From: Zychaea mexicana
Lineage: Eukaryota; Mucoromycota; Mucoromycetes; Mucorales; Lichtheimiaceae
Direction: 5' to 3'
NCBI RefSeq assembly: GCF_025766255.1
Contig: NW_026516772.1
Span: forward strand, 1 to 64,000
Length of the DNA stretch: 64,000 bases
This document shows positions 1 to 11,980 of this stretch, one piece after another. The stretch's first letter is position 1, and every line of letters begins with the position of its first letter. The notes below the pieces were generated by a model that worked only from the letters and a program-made list of their open reading frames with translations, did not search any database and was not told the DNA's origin. The position numbers and the translations under genes were made by a program.

Positions 1-885
1 AAGGGTCTGTACTTGACAGCTGAAGACGTTGAAGCTAACATCAACAGTGACACTTTGACGGGTGCCATCACGCGAGGTACGCAATAAAAAAATAAAGGTG
101 GATAGGATTTGTAATTCGCTAAAAAAAGAAAGCAACATTGTTCCCCGCAATTAGTCATCGCCCTGGAAAACACGCTGAACGGTACATTGATGCCCATTGA
201 GGAAATCAAACGTATTCGGGCTGTTTGCGACAAACATGGCGTGTATTTACATCTGGACGGTGCCCGTCTTTGGAACGCAAGCGCTGCTACTGGAATCCCC
301 ATGAACGAATATGGCAAGTTATTTGATTCCATCTCTGTCTGCTTGTCCAAGGGCGCGGGTGCACCCATTGGTTCAATCGTGGCTTCCACCAAGGATCGTA
401 TCCGTCATGCTCGCCATGTGCGTAAGCTCATGGGAGGTGGCTGGCGACAGGCAGGATTCCTTGCCAAGATCGCCCGTCACTGCGTTGAGACGGTGGTCCC
501 CACCATTCCCGAGACACACAAGCTCGCGACACGTCTGTCTGAGCATTTGCAATCGCTTGGTGTTCGCTTGGTGCTTCCTTGCCATACCAACATGCTGTTC
601 ATTGATGTGGCACCTACGGGACTGACCGTTGAAGATTTTGCTGTCGAACTGAGAAAGAAGAACATCAAGATTACTGCAACCCCCGGTAGCACCATTTCGC
701 GTGTGGTGTTACACTATCAGGTTACACCTGAGGTTGTCGAGCAGTTCATGGATACTGCAACCCGCGTTGTGCAGGCGCACGGCAAGCCTGTTGCATCTGC
801 TGTCGCCATGGAAACAGATGCTAAGGATAATGGCAATAGTGCAATCGAGTCCTTGAGCTCTGCTTATCCTTCGGGCAAGAACTAA
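1..885 (+). CDS. GLY1: L-threonine aldolase (low specificity), 5'-truncated by the window edge
   Basis: PLP-dependent aldolase that cleaves L-threonine/L-allo-threonine to glycine and acetaldehyde, a cytosolic route to glycine. Two exons are visible: 1-76 (already coding at base 1) and 155-885. The intron at 77-154 (gtacgc...ttag) splits a Val codon. Family hallmarks in order are ENTLNG, HLDGARLWNA, and CLSKGAGAPIGS, whose Lys (SKG) is the expected PLP Schiff-base residue; then GGGWRQAG. The C-terminal ~30 residues are a non-conserved tail ending SGKN. The N-terminal part of the enzyme (first ~100 residues in the family) lies upstream of the window. It converges on the METTL25-like gene, with only ~260 bases between stop codons. 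Family call is firm; the symbol is by similarity to yeast Gly1. Confidence 0.93.
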
Positions 886-1146
886 GTCTCCTTTCCCTCC
901 CTCGCAAATGCCATCTTGCATCTTTACATATATTCCCCCGCAACAACAGTTTCCCCTCCCCCATATTTTTTTGAAAGTCAAAAAGCATAATTTGTGTCGT
1001 ACACTTTAGACTCCCAATTTTGATGTCTTCCTCTCCGTTTTTCTTTGTTAGAAACCTCTGTCAGAAAACTTTTTAACAAAATCCATAATTTCTACATTCA
1101 AAACATATTTACATATTGTAATCGTAACGTTTAAAAAAGAATACTC

Positions 1147-3008
1147 CTATTTTGAAGCTACAATAACCATGTTTCTAGGTGATGTGATGGGATCGAATAG
1201 TGGCCACATCCAGACACCCTTTGTTTCCGAATCGGGTATATCAGCCAGCTGTTCTTTGAGATACAGCCATCGATCTGCCAAAACAATGCTTTCTAATAAC
1301 GGTGCAAGCAATGCTCGAACGGTCCACAAAATGGCAATCTGTTTATCCATTTGTCTGGTAGTCTTAAATTCTGCATAATATGCTTCTGCTTCTTCGATCG
1401 AAATTGCATCTTGAGGCATCTGCAGACGCTTTAATGCTGCTTGAACGTACACCGGGAATGACACAAAATCCTTCTTTTTGTTCAACCTGCCAATAATCGG
1501 TGGTTTGTCCACGTGGGCAAGGCCTTTCTCCACCATGATATACTATATCGAGCAACCAAACGGTGAGTCATGATGATGCATGTTTTAGTTACACACGAGA
1601 CATCAAAATTAGGAACTATTATACTAGCCCAATTCAAGCTAAAAAGATCAAAATCTTGGGGTACACGTACCTGTAGCAATGCTCGGAAAAAATGATGTTC
1701 AAAAGACTTTAATGTTTCCTCCTGTTTATCTGACCACCGTGATGGGGTTTGACATGCCAACATGTGTGCTATCGATCCCATACGATAATCCAATTGATCC
1801 TTGACGAATCCAGATAGCGGGAACCCTGCTGGTATCGATGAAGATGGTGACTCGTTGTTGCGCGGTTGATGTTCTTCCGTCAAAAAATGGTAGCAACAAC
1901 CGACATTGACAAGGGATGTGATGGCATTACTTTTGATAAATAACCGCAACATTAAGCTTGACAGATCGCCACAGGCGTGTAAACCACACACGAGCCATTT
2001 CTCGTCCTCTTGCTGTTTACTCCATCTTGCCAATAGGGTAGATACGTTCTCGGGCGTCACCATATCTGTAACATGGTTCAGCTCACCATCCGAGGGTCGT
2101 GATCGTAATGCACGTTGATCGAACCATTTAGCACCGCAGGTTTGTACTTCTGATCCATCGACGGCAAGTACATGAAGCTTGTGTTGAAAGGCAAGCGTCC
2201 TTGACAGATAGCCTTGACCTGCTCCCAAATCCATGATAGATCCAAGTTCACGACGTGAGGCAACGCGTTGGACGACCGTGCTCATTGGACCTACCTTTTA
2301 AACATAATCTGTCAGAGTCTCTCTTCCAGAAGGTTTGTAGTAGCACACTAGAAACCAAAACGAACCTCGTGTATCTTCTTTTCTGACATTCCTAACCGCA
2401 AGACCTTATCAATAGTAGTGTACTGCTTATCATCTTTAGATCAGAAATTCAGCACATGAAAAAATATAAATATGATGAGTTTAACAGGATCTAAAAAACA
2501 AAAAAGGTGGGATGGATCACGCATACTCAACAGCCAAATAAAGGTTTTCGAGGTAATGCCAATTTTTTGGCAGTTTCAACATATTCCTTGAGCGACTCGG
2601 GCCAGCCATCCTATTATCGTCGTTCACGTTACCCCCAAAAGTTATTATTCCCTTATTCCTACCCTTATTGCATAACCAAAAAAAAAACGCCAATGGGCTT
2701 ACCAGACTCGTGTTCTCTGAAGCCAGGCATACGAGTGGCGAGATCCAGTCGTAGTCGTCGTTACGATTGCTTGGTAGCAACGCTTCTCGCCACGTCGCAG
2801 GTAAAATGGACCACTGATCATGACCGACAAAGTTTACAATGTGCATGTTGATGAGTCGATCGAATTTTGACGTAAAAGAAACCAGCGATTCGAGATAAGC
2901 TTGAGGATCGGTAAAGCCATCGGGCAAATAGATCTCGCGATCCGGCAGATCTGTCAAGTTCATGGTGAACAAGGCGTTTTTTTGTGTGTTATGGGGAAGA
3001 ACCGACAA
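1147..3008 (-). CDS. METTL25/RRNAD1-like methyltransferase-domain protein
   Basis: Four exons on the minus strand rebuild a continuous 466-aa protein: 3008-2703, 2610-2532, 2290-1671 and 1542-1147. Introns are gtaagc...ag, gttgag...ag and gtacgt...ag, with phases that agree. The SAM-binding motif I is DLGAGQGYLS. The family signatures GLHACGDL and VGCCYHFLTEE follow, and the C-terminus ends LFDPITSPRN, as in animal and fungal METTL25/RRNAD1 proteins. METTL25-type proteins are putative methyltransferases with an unsettled substrate. The N-terminus contains a W..LP..WREAL stretch typical of the family. The start could instead be the second Met, 16 codons in. The second donor (gttgag) is weak, but it restores the reading frame exactly. 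Exon boundaries are inferred by eye. Confidence 0.82.
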
Positions 3009-3410
3009 ATTTTCCCTAATTTGGCGGCAAATAGAAGTTCAGCTTGAACAACCCTACTTGATAAAGCTGCTCTTATTCTATAATGATCCCATTTTAAGCA
3101 TAGAATCTTGGCACGGCATATAATATACGGACGGTTCTAGACGAAAAGATTATATGTAAAACTTAAGCTGTCAGACGCACTGCAAGGAGGCATCTTACTG
3201 TTTTGTCAATACGACTACTTTCATGACAGGTATCTTGCCAAGTTTACATCGCCGACATGACGATTACAATTATAGCATCAGCACCGGGCAGAACCTCACT
3301 TTTATAGATAAAAGCTAGACATTATTTCAGCTGCCAACGTCCGAAGCCATATTCAAAGCAGAGCGCTTCTTACGAATTCCTCTGATCTGTACCAAGAAGT
3401 TGTTGTTCTT
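3009..3410. other. Upstream region of the METTL25-like gene
   Basis: Non-coding by inspection. It lies between the first exon of the minus-strand METTL25-like gene and the transposase relic. No repeat or RNA gene is recognised. Confidence 0.4.
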
Positions 3411-3419
3411 TTTCCTGGT

Positions 3420-4250
3420 TCGGATGTTACGCCATTGCAAGTCTACTATTGGTGGCACGAGACTTTCAACCGGGAATACCACCCTAAACGACGATCAAAT
3501 GGTTTCCTCAAGGCTTATTGTTGAAAAATATAGCAATCAAGGCTTTCGCGAGGTATGTATAACAATATTTCACTAACAGAAAAACATAGCCTTTGCTTCT
3601 TGAGCTTGTTTTGCTTTATGAGCGTCAAAAAAGGTATTGTTAGTTAGCATATAGTATATATTATCTTTTAACGACAATAAATACTAGGTGTTTTGAAAGT
3701 ATACATTTGAAGTTTGTGCATTTGGTTTCGTTACGCCATTTTCCCCTGTGTTGGTTGAGTGCGAGTATGTGGAGGAGTACTGCATCGATTCCACTTACAA
3801 ACAAATCGTGCTGGGTCTGAGTTGTTTGGTATCATAGCAAACGTGAACGGTGTTGGATATCCAATAAGCAAGACCTTTGAGCAAGATCGAAACTCTTACA
3901 GAGTTTTTCGGACAACTAAAGGAAGACGGATTCGATCCATTGTTCATGTTTTCGGATATAGACGCGGCACAGATGAATGCTATCGAGGGCGTATGGGGAG
4001 AATCACGACTGCACCTTTGCCTCAGGCATATGCAACGGTCAGTGGATAAAAAAACGGCATACAATGTCCAACAAGCACGAGAAGATTTTCCCTTTGTCTA
4101 TATGCATTTTACACCATCCATCGGCGGTCGTACTGGGATCATTTGTCGAAAAGAGGATCGTCAGCATATTGTTTCGCTCATGACAAAACATTATCATCAA
4201 CATCCTTTGATTCCAGATGGTAACGTCTTCGCGCTTGTCTCACATCTTTG
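3420..4250 (+). pseudogene. MULE-type (Mutator-like) transposase relic
   Basis: Degenerate transposase with recognisable fragments in different frames. About 3430-3550 reads YWWHETFNREYHP and then, after a frame change, EKYSNQGFRE, which resembles the N-terminal domain of fungal MULE proteins. About 3760-3880 encodes an IDSTYK(T)N-like block holding the first catalytic Asp region of MULE DDE domains, then ELFGIIANVNGVGYPIS. About 3930-4050 reads FSDIDAAQMNAI and LCLRHMQRS, matching the second catalytic block (D..xAQxxAI..W) and the C/H motif. At least three frame changes and an in-frame stop separate these pieces, so it cannot make an intact protein. No terminal inverted repeats were located. 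Expected role when intact: cut-and-paste transposition. Confidence 0.7.
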
Positions 4251-4259
4251 ACCGAATTA

Positions 4260-5210
4260 CTCTGTATATATAATATGACTTCATAAATCATGTGTAAGTT
4301 AATCGTAGCGATTCTTCTGTATAGGTACTGTACAACGCACAGCCGAACAAGTCCAGCTACATGTTTTGCGTCACAAAGAATTACATAGATGCCTGGATAT
4401 ACAGCTGGTGCTACCTATATCAAATCAAACCTCAAAGGTGTTTCTAAACCATGTGGACGTATATACAATGTGTACTACCAATGAAGCATTTTAAGTCTTG
4501 TTGTGCCATTAATCAAAAGCAAGATTATCATAGATATAGCGTATGTTATCAAAAAAACCAGTTTATGACTATGCCTCTAGTATCAACGCCGTTATTACAG
4601 GTGTTGCATATGTGTAGCAGTGACACATGCATTTGCAGATGTAGGCACTCGTTGAACAGCTTTTTTACTATGATACGTTCTTCGATAATTGATGATGGTG
4701 ATGGATGTCGTTTTTATAGCTGTTTTGCATTGAAACAAAATAATGAATTTCTACAAGTTGGATGCACTGTGGTCAGTTGCCGCTCGGCAAATTCTTAAAA
4801 GTGAACATCTCCAACGGCACGCCAGAGATCGCACTTCTGGTTGTATTATTAGTAAATGGATCGCTCTGTCCACGGAACCACACCGGCAAATGCACAATTC
4901 ATCATTTCCTTTCAGAGATTGGCTGGTCTCGTTTCCTGCAGCAAGCTGCTCCTCGAAAAGCATTTATTATAAGAGTTATTTAATCAGCCCATGCTCAGGA
5001 TAGTTAGAAACACTTCTTCAAGAGAGTAGAAACGAAATCAATAAAATTTATTGTACACAAAGACAGAAGAAGACACGTTTATTTATTGTTGCTTGCAAAT
5101 GACCGGCTTGTATATGAATCCTTCGTTCCTCAAAGGAGAGGTTGCTCTCCCTTGGTCTCCTCAAGCCTCAGTTCCAAAGGAACCTACACCTCCCAATAAC
5201 AAATCACTAC
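4260..5210. other. Probable remainder of the MULE relic, no intact gene
   Basis: Contains short open frames (for example around 4740-4980) with protein-like composition but no recognisable domain. Best read as eroded transposon or spacer DNA. Confidence 0.3.
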
Positions 5211-5271
5211 AAATAGAAGAAGATGGGTGAGAGTAGTTTGTCAAGAGGGGAATTACGTGTATACTTACTTT

Positions 5272-5317
5272 GTGAGTGCACTGCGGTAAAGAACTTTACG
5301 GCATGTAGTGCGCTCAC
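5272..5317. repeat. Nested hairpin, copy 1
   Basis: GTGAGTGCACT at 5272 pairs with AGTGCGCTCAC ending at 5317 (one G-T), and inside lies the perfect inverted repeat GTAAAG-AA-CTTTAC. Potential cruciform, RNA hairpin or transposon subterminal structure. Function unknown. Confidence 0.75.
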
Positions 5318-5518
5318 GGATAGGGCTCGCTGCAATAGCGACTCGTGCACTGCGTCACAAAGATCCTAATGAAAGTCGCAAATGTACGCCGAAAACAATA
5401 ACGAATACTGATTCTGCACGTACACCACTCGGACCCAAGTAGTAGAAGACAGCCCTCAAATAGAAGAAGATGGGTGAGAGTAGTTTGTCAAGGGGGGAAT
5501 TACGTGTATACTTACTTT

Positions 5519-5564
5519 GTGAGTGCACTGCGGTAAAGAACTTTACGGCATGTAGTGCGCTCAC
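5519..5564. repeat. Nested hairpin, copy 2
   Basis: Identical to the hairpin at 5272-5317, exactly 247 bases downstream, in the second unit of the tandem duplication. Confidence 0.75.
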
Positions 5565-5706
5565 GGATAGGGCTCGCTGCAATAGCGACTCGTGCACTGC
5601 GCCACAAAGATCCTAATGAAAGTCGCAAATGTACGCCGAAAACAATAACGAATACTGATTCTGCACGTACATCCACTCGGATCAAGTAGCAGAAGGCAAC
5701 CCTTCA

Positions 5707-7440
5707 ATAAAGAAGCTGAAAAGGGTATCGTTCAATGAAGTGGAAAAGGTGGAAAAGATCTTTCGACAGTGAGGAAGAAGAAAGAGAAAGGGAAATGCGC
5801 AATCGAGTCCAGTTCTTTTGTAGGCGTCACAGTTTGACCTGTTTGACCATCCGATGTTGCACAAGGATCGCGAACAACGGATGACAATCTCTCAAGGGCC
5901 ATGCTTCACACCGATAACACCTGCACATTGTAGACGCTCCAGGCTCCATGCACACACTCGTCCCATCTCGCTACTTGGCGATCACGATGAGTTTCGTTCT
6001 TTTCTGTTCACTGAAGCTTGCCTCTTATCGGTGTACCATATGCATAAGGGGCAAGAGTCGAGTGGGAACATTTCCGAAAGTGTGTGTAACACCAAAAATC
6101 TCTTATGATTTCATGCATGAACGGTGCTTCGGAAAGTTTTTCCAGGGCACCAATTCAATAACATGGAAATCGCTACCAAGTTCACTCCAAGTAAGTTTGA
6201 CTTCCAAAATCAAAATATGTCACAACGGCCGAGTCAAAGAAAGAAGTGGTAGTGACGGTCAAGGGACACAGCCGCAACAACCAGGATGTCGATGAACAGA
6301 AGGAGTAGAAAGAAGAGCCAGGGAGCGACAACCTGTCGATGTGACGTTAAAAGAAATTATAGAGCGCGTCGTCACCTGGCTGCTCTTGTCGGCATGAGTT
6401 GCTCCTTACATCCACTACTCGATATATTTAGCGCATGTAATTAGCAAGGATGGCTTTAGCTTTTGTTCTAAGTTTGAAAATAGCAGTCAGGGTATACAGG
6501 ATGACTGGCAGCAGATATGTAGGCAGTAGCAGGGACGGCAGAGAAAAGGTTGTAACCTGATGCTTTTTGAAGCCTTCGAAAGCCTCGGAAAGCTTTCCAG
6601 AGCATTCAAAAATCTCAGAAAGCAAACATGAATTTTCGACGTAAGGCTACCAATGAACGTGTGTCAGACCTCCAACATCTGGTCTTTATCGTGAGCGGTC
6701 GAGTACCTGTACTGTACCAGCCAATGACCTTAGCAAAGATGTCCTCGCTTTTCGCGCTCCATGAAAACCCTTCTTTGGTAAGGCTTATGAGTTTGCTTTA
6801 TTGACAACCAATTGCTGTTGCCTGCGGTGTGAGTATTTCTGCTGCGGAGACATTTTGGTATAACGAATGGTATCGTAGCATTTTTCCCCGAGAATCCTTA
6901 AACGCTAAACAACACTCGGCAAGGATTGTCGGTATCCTTATACCCCCCTACTACTGGGCGTTAATTTTCAGTTGGTGACATTCCGTACTTAGTAGTGGTA
7001 TTAAATGCGTCTCTTCGTTCATTTTTTGATTTATCCTGAGCGTCGTAAGATGTAAATCCAATGTGGAAGCACGGCAACAAGCTTTATGCATCTTAGCCAT
7101 GACATTCGGAATGATTTCTCGAGTAATGCATCTACTACTGGCCGCGACGAGGCCAAACCAACGAATATACGCGATAATCCCTTGTATCCATCGGACACTC
7201 CAACGGTCTTCACCACCAATGAATGCTTTAGTCAGCACGTCACAACAGTTGGGAAGCGACTTTAGCGTCTAATAATCAATCCTGTGCCTGAGTCCCCATA
7301 GTTCTCGTGGCCCATTCGCATGCCTGATGACTTAAGTTACTGAAACACACACTCAAAACACACACACGGTACGTAATCAGCAGAAATACGGCGACGTATC
7401 TTTTGATTTTATACAGCGCAATGCTGCTTTTTTAAAAAAA
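5707..7440. other. Intergenic or eroded repeat DNA
   Basis: Short open frames occur on both strands (for example 6951-7238 minus). None has a recognisable domain, conserved motif or consistent exon structure. I see no gene I can support. Confidence 0.35.
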
Positions 7441-7463
7441 AATATGCTTTATTAATCTACATA

Positions 7464-7632
7464 CTGCTACTACTACTACTGCCACTGCTGCACTGCGCTA
7501 CACTGCTACTGCATGCCACTGCTCCACTGCTGCACTACTGCCACTGCTGCCACTGCTGCTACTGCTGCTACTGCCACTGGCTGCTGCCTGCACTGCCCAC
7601 TGCCCACTGCTGCTGCCACTGCTTCTGCTGCT
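7464..7632. repeat. ACTGC/CTGCTA-rich imperfect simple repeat
   Basis: About 170 bases built of ACTGC, CTGCTA and CTGCC units. The open frames across it (Ala/Ser/Val/Gly runs) are repeat artefacts. Confidence 0.8.
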
Positions 7633-8039
7633 ACGGGTAGTCCTGGCTGAAACGACAAACTTTTGGACGCGGCCATCCCGTTCATCGTTATGCTCGTCGA
7701 CACTGTGCACGGGTACTTTTTTGCATTCGAAATCTTGGTCACAATTTTCATGATTCAAAGAAAAGAGAGAGAGAGGAAGAGAGAGGAGCAAAGTAGCAGA
7801 AATCATTTCCATGCAGTGCTTTTATATCTTATCTGTTCGCTTGGACAGCTGATCCAAAAAAGGAAAAAAAGAAAATTGACAGCGTCACTTGCCAGCCCAG
7901 GTGATGCCATGTTACGCCGACAAGCAGTGTTGGACACGCCGAACTATGGGTCTGTCATCTCCCGAGGCATTCGGAATGCAACCTCACTGACATTCCCCTT
8001 TACAATGTGCTCACTTCAGGCTACACGTACACACTAGTC

Positions 8040-8640
8040 TTGTCTTTCTACATGGCTCTCACGAAGTGTCTCCATGTCGTCCATGATCCCGCTCTCTTGA
8101 AAACATTTTGCTACAAAAAGTGCAAGGCTCATTCTTCCTACTTCTTCTTTCGGGGTCGTCCGATGCCACTGCTGTAATTGATGATTGTACCACAGAAGTT
8201 CTAGATCGTTTGTTGCCCCTAGTAATATAGCCGACTGTTGCCAATGATGTGTACCACTAGTAGGAATATGTAAATGCGTAATGCGCTGCTTTATTATTAT
8301 ATATAATACGTAAATCAGCTGCATCAAACGTCGCATTCCTTGTCTTACTGAAAGTGCCGCCGCCACCATCAAAGAAAATGCTTTGCGCATCAGCACTGGT
8401 AGGGCTGGGTTAAGTCTTGTAATCGCCAGACACAGCGGCGCAGCGAAAATCCATCGGCAAAGATGAGCTGCCAAACGCACGTGAAGTCTCACCATCACCG
8501 TTTGCTCGGTTTCCGCTTCGCAGTTTCGTTGACACGGTAGCACCCATTGATGAGCTTGGATAAACGCAGTAATTTGGATATAGAAAATACATTGTTGTTC
8601 TTGCTGCACTTGTTGTTTCTTGACTACGACGTGCACTGAC
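8040..8640 (-). pseudogene. Broken gene with a C2H2-like zinc-finger fragment
   Basis: On the minus strand one frame reads PSPTSADAQSIFFDGGGG, then a stop, then RRSRKNEPCTFCSKMFSRER and DHGRH. The C-x2-C...F.RER..H..H pattern recalls a C2H2 finger, but Cys-His spacing is short. Stop codons interrupt the frame at two points, and Gln-rich coding-like sequence lies upstream in another frame (about 8640-8700). Either unrecognised introns or, more likely, a decayed regulatory gene. Further coding-like sequence on the same strand lies at about 8850-8990. No family can be named. Confidence 0.35.
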
Positions 8641-8999
8641 GATGGTGTGCCTACCACCGAGTTTACATGTAATTGTTGCTGTTGCTGTTCATGATGTAAG
8701 AGAACATTGATCAGGATTATCTGCCGGATTTTTTCCTCATATTTGATATACACATACCCGAGACTGACCAAGATAGTAATCCGCATTAGGTGATGATGAG
8801 AGCAAAGCCCTGATTCTGACTCTTCTTCCTTCTGTTACCTCGTGATGATAATGTTAACTAGGTTGGAGAATTGTTGGCGAGATTCCCAGAGATGCTTCAT
8901 CATTGGTGATAGAGTTCTCTCGTTGGCCGTTTAGCAAAATTGAATACTGTAAATCGTCCTCCTGCCCTACTACTACTTCGGTGCCACTATAGCAGTAGG

Positions 9000-10270
9000 C
9001 TCCAAAAAAGAAGCAATGTGCAAAGTCTGAATTGTCAGTGCCACCATCATAGTATGTAATTTTTGAGCGGCAATGGCGTAGATGATGATGTTAACGGTAG
9101 ATGAATGGGATTCAGCGTATGATAGATTGGTTGTTGTAATTATAAACGGACCAATGCTATTGCTAGCGTTGTTGCTGTTGTAGTCGAGCAGTTATAAGAG
9201 GCCGTAGATTCGTAGCTATTCTGTAATCGGTTACTCCTACTGCTGCTGCTGCCCGTGCGCGTACCGAATACAGGCATGGATAGTTCACATTTCATTCTTT
9301 CGCTACTGGAGGTGGCGGCGCAAAAATGATTGGCACTATCAATGGAAGACGTATTGTTGGTTCTAGGAATTGTTACTGACTGCTGTCAGCTACATGTCTG
9401 TTTCCATCAGCAGACTCGACATGTTGGATGCAATTTATATTGAAAGTTTAGATCAATAGTGCAAAGATGAACATATTTCTCCCAAGATTGCCATTGAACA
9501 TTGATTTGCTTCTGACACAAGTTTTAAACGAAAGTTGAATTAAAAAGCAAACGTAAATTAAATATATAATGCCAGACACGTTCTCATACAATCCGCATAA
9601 AATAATTGAAAGCATCGATATAAACTGCTTATTGCTGTGCAAAATATAGATAACGGCGGTTTTGCCATTAACAAAACTCGATGGTACTACATACGAAAAT
9701 ATATATGGAAAAACACTGAAAACATCATCATGAATATTATCATATACCTTGTAGTACTACAACACCGAACTTTCGCAATGGTTATTATTGTAATTTACAA
9801 GCTCACAGATTTCCTGTCAACTTTACCAGCTTCCATTGTAAAATTTACAAGTCCTCTATTTAACAGCTGGATTTACAAGAACCGTTGTGAGAACAGACTG
9901 GTAAAAATAAAGTTAACAGACCATTTACAAGCGTGCTCTTAATAAGTGATACGTTTTCTTCCTTGCTTATAAATAATTTCAACTCTCATCATCAAGTATG
10001 CAAAGCAGATTTCGCCTTCAAAATCATAACAATCAGCGCAAGGCATCTCCTCGAGCATCGTCCCAGCCACCTGTCTGAAGCTCTGTTTGGCATCAGCAAC
10101 AGTAATTTTACCTCGAGAGTCTCGACTAAGATGCAGGATCTCAAGAGGAAATGGGAAAGCGAAAGCTTCACTGCCAACCAATCGAGTGGTCAAGGAAGCT
10201 TGATTGAAGGGATGACTTAACCTGGTACGATAAGTGTACTACGTGGATTATAAGTATAACACCTAAGTGA
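9000..10270. other. AT-rich intergenic DNA
   Basis: No gene recognised. A minus-strand open frame at 9939-10193 has protein-like composition but no recognisable domain. Confidence 0.3.
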
Positions 10271-10279
10271 CACTAACAA

Positions 10280-10848
10280 ATGAACATGATCTGTGAAATA
10301 GAGTATGGGGCGCACACTTGGCCTCGTCTTACCCTTGGTGATGCCATCTGGCAAGGTCGCGTTTCAGCAGACTCGAATGTTGCCTTTGACAGCACCGCTG
10401 GGTTAAGCTTGAACGGGCAACCAGTGGATGTCTCCACCATTGTCCCTACCCCCAGGGGACTCATCGGCGAACAACAGAGCCACCAAAAGACAAGCATATG
10501 TCGACGATGAAACGTTAGTAAACAAAGAGTTATAGAGTCCGTTTTGAGGTTTTGTTCAGTCATCTTTACAAAGTCTAATTGCTTGATAATCATCATTTCG
10601 ACGTTAGACTTTCTCAAGTGGAACCGTTGATCATGGGCCGAACTCAGGCAGATATTGCTAAGCAGGAAAGGGTGAAGGCCTTTTACGAGCTGAAAAAGGC
10701 GCAAGAAGATCGTCAAGCGGATCTGGAACGTGCCGCAGAGGCCAAACGCGCACGTAAACACGAACGCCAGATGGAGAAGGCCCGTGCGATTTATGGAACA
10801 ATCCAAAGAACATTATTTCTTTTACTGATTCACCTGAAACAAACGTAA
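10280..10848 (+). pseudogene. Possible accessory-ORF relic beside the Harbinger transposase
   Basis: Two plus-strand open frames (10280-10510 and 10579-10848). The second has a Lys/Arg/Glu-rich helical stretch beginning MGRTQADIAKQERVKAFYE. PIF/Harbinger elements usually carry a second, Myb/SANT-like ORF ending in such a charged helix, and this one sits tail-to-tail with the Harbinger transposase relic. That link is inference; no Myb domain is visible. Confidence 0.3.
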
Positions 10849-10948
10849 TTATAGTATTTATAGTATTTATTTTCAAAAAAAAGCAAAACATTATGAACAT
10901 CCAACTAGATGTGAAAAATATGATAAAATCAGATAGCCCATCAAAATT

Positions 10949-11980
10949 TTAACTTGCTTGCTCCGTACCTCGAACTGAAGATAATTTTCTGTTAAATGCT
11001 GCATTTTCACCTCGTTTTCTGGCTTCTCCTTTGTAAGGAGTGATAACGTGTTTCAACAATGTGTATGCTGCATCACCTAGAATATACTCACCGCCTTCCA
11101 GAAACTGACCCATATTCGAGCCCATGGATGTTTTTCTGAACGCGAGAGAGTCGTGAACTTTGCCAGATTCACCAAGACCAAAAAACGAATATTGTTGTTG
11201 ATATCGCAAACAATTTGGAAACCTAACTGCATGTCGTTTTTTGCGATTGTAAAATTCATTGGGTTGATATAAAGGTCGTCTATACTCCAACACGATGTCA
11301 GTTCCATTGACGATCCTGACACATTCATTGAACGCGAGATTCTTGATGTCCTTGAGATCTTGTTTGTTGTTTCAGATGTATCTTTTCTTATTGATCAGGT
11401 CAGTACACATACGAATATACATACTTGTGCAGCGCCTTGAGTACACAGCAGTGTGTGCGATTAATAGTTGCACCTTTGGAAATGCCACATCTAGTAGCGC
11501 TGTGCATAAGATCATGGCATGTGTGACTAAACCGGTAAAGAGCCATACCACGGTATATAGCAGCAGGCATTTGCTCTGGGGTATATATCGATGTATCGTT
11601 TTCGATAAGAGCAAGAACACTATTAAATGTGCTTCTGTACATTCAAACTCGCGACAGAGCTCTTTAACATCATTTATTGTTGAAAGCTTGATCTGCAGCT
11701 AGTCGCATGTTTTTGGCTTTGGTTCAGTTCTTGGGCTAAATTAACGAGCCTGAAGGAGTGTCTGGATAATATCCATATCCAATCTTTTGACAAGGTCGTC
11801 ATCGTTTTGATAATCTTCAATGAGTTCTTCTTCTTCTTCTATTTCCATGAGTTCATTATCAAAATGTCTGAGCGGCAATCGAGTTCGTTCATGAAGAGAT
11901 GAGTTCCTTCTGAGATTCTCTGTGAAGAGTAGACATAACTCGAATATGTAAAAACCATTTTTTCGCATTTGATTACATTA
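10949..11980 (-). pseudogene. PIF/Harbinger (HARBI1-like) transposase relic
   Basis: Minus-strand fragments in order: an acidic N-terminal piece (11968-11741), a helix-turn-helix-like piece (11642-11400, CGISKGAT) and the DDE domain (about 11330-10949). The DDE domain shows the blocks FNRKKRH-like, GLGESGKVHDS, GEYILGDAAYTLL, TPY and NAAFNRKLSSVRGTEQA, characteristic of DDE_Tnp_4/HARBI1 proteins. One frameshift lies around 11205-11240 and the C-terminus is cut at a stop shortly after the catalytic Glu region. The usual first catalytic block IDGTH reads VNGTD here, so the first Asp appears to be Asn. Not functional. Termini not located. Confidence 0.8.

Larger units (their letters stand above)
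5211..5706. repeat. Tandem direct duplication of a ~247-bp unit
   Basis: Unit 1 spans 5211-5457 and unit 2 starts at 5458 and runs to about 5706. By eye the copies differ at only a few bases over most of their length (for example caagagggg/caagggggg and ctgcgtcac/ctgcgccac), diverging only in the last ~30 bases. The high identity implies a recent duplication. Each unit contains a strong hairpin (listed separately). Confidence 0.9.

Noticed and set aside
5707..5850. KRVSFNEVEKVEKIF-like motif as a gene
   Set aside because: A short protein-like phrase directly after the tandem repeat, but the frame stops at once and continues only after a shift; too little to call.
7498..7812. Ser/Gly/Ala-rich ORFs on the minus strand
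   Set aside because: Entirely due to the ACTGC-type simple repeat.
8034..8786. 250-aa minus-strand ORF as a gene
   Set aside because: Its frame differs from the one holding the zinc-finger-like motif and has no coherent domain; membrane-like runs look accidental.
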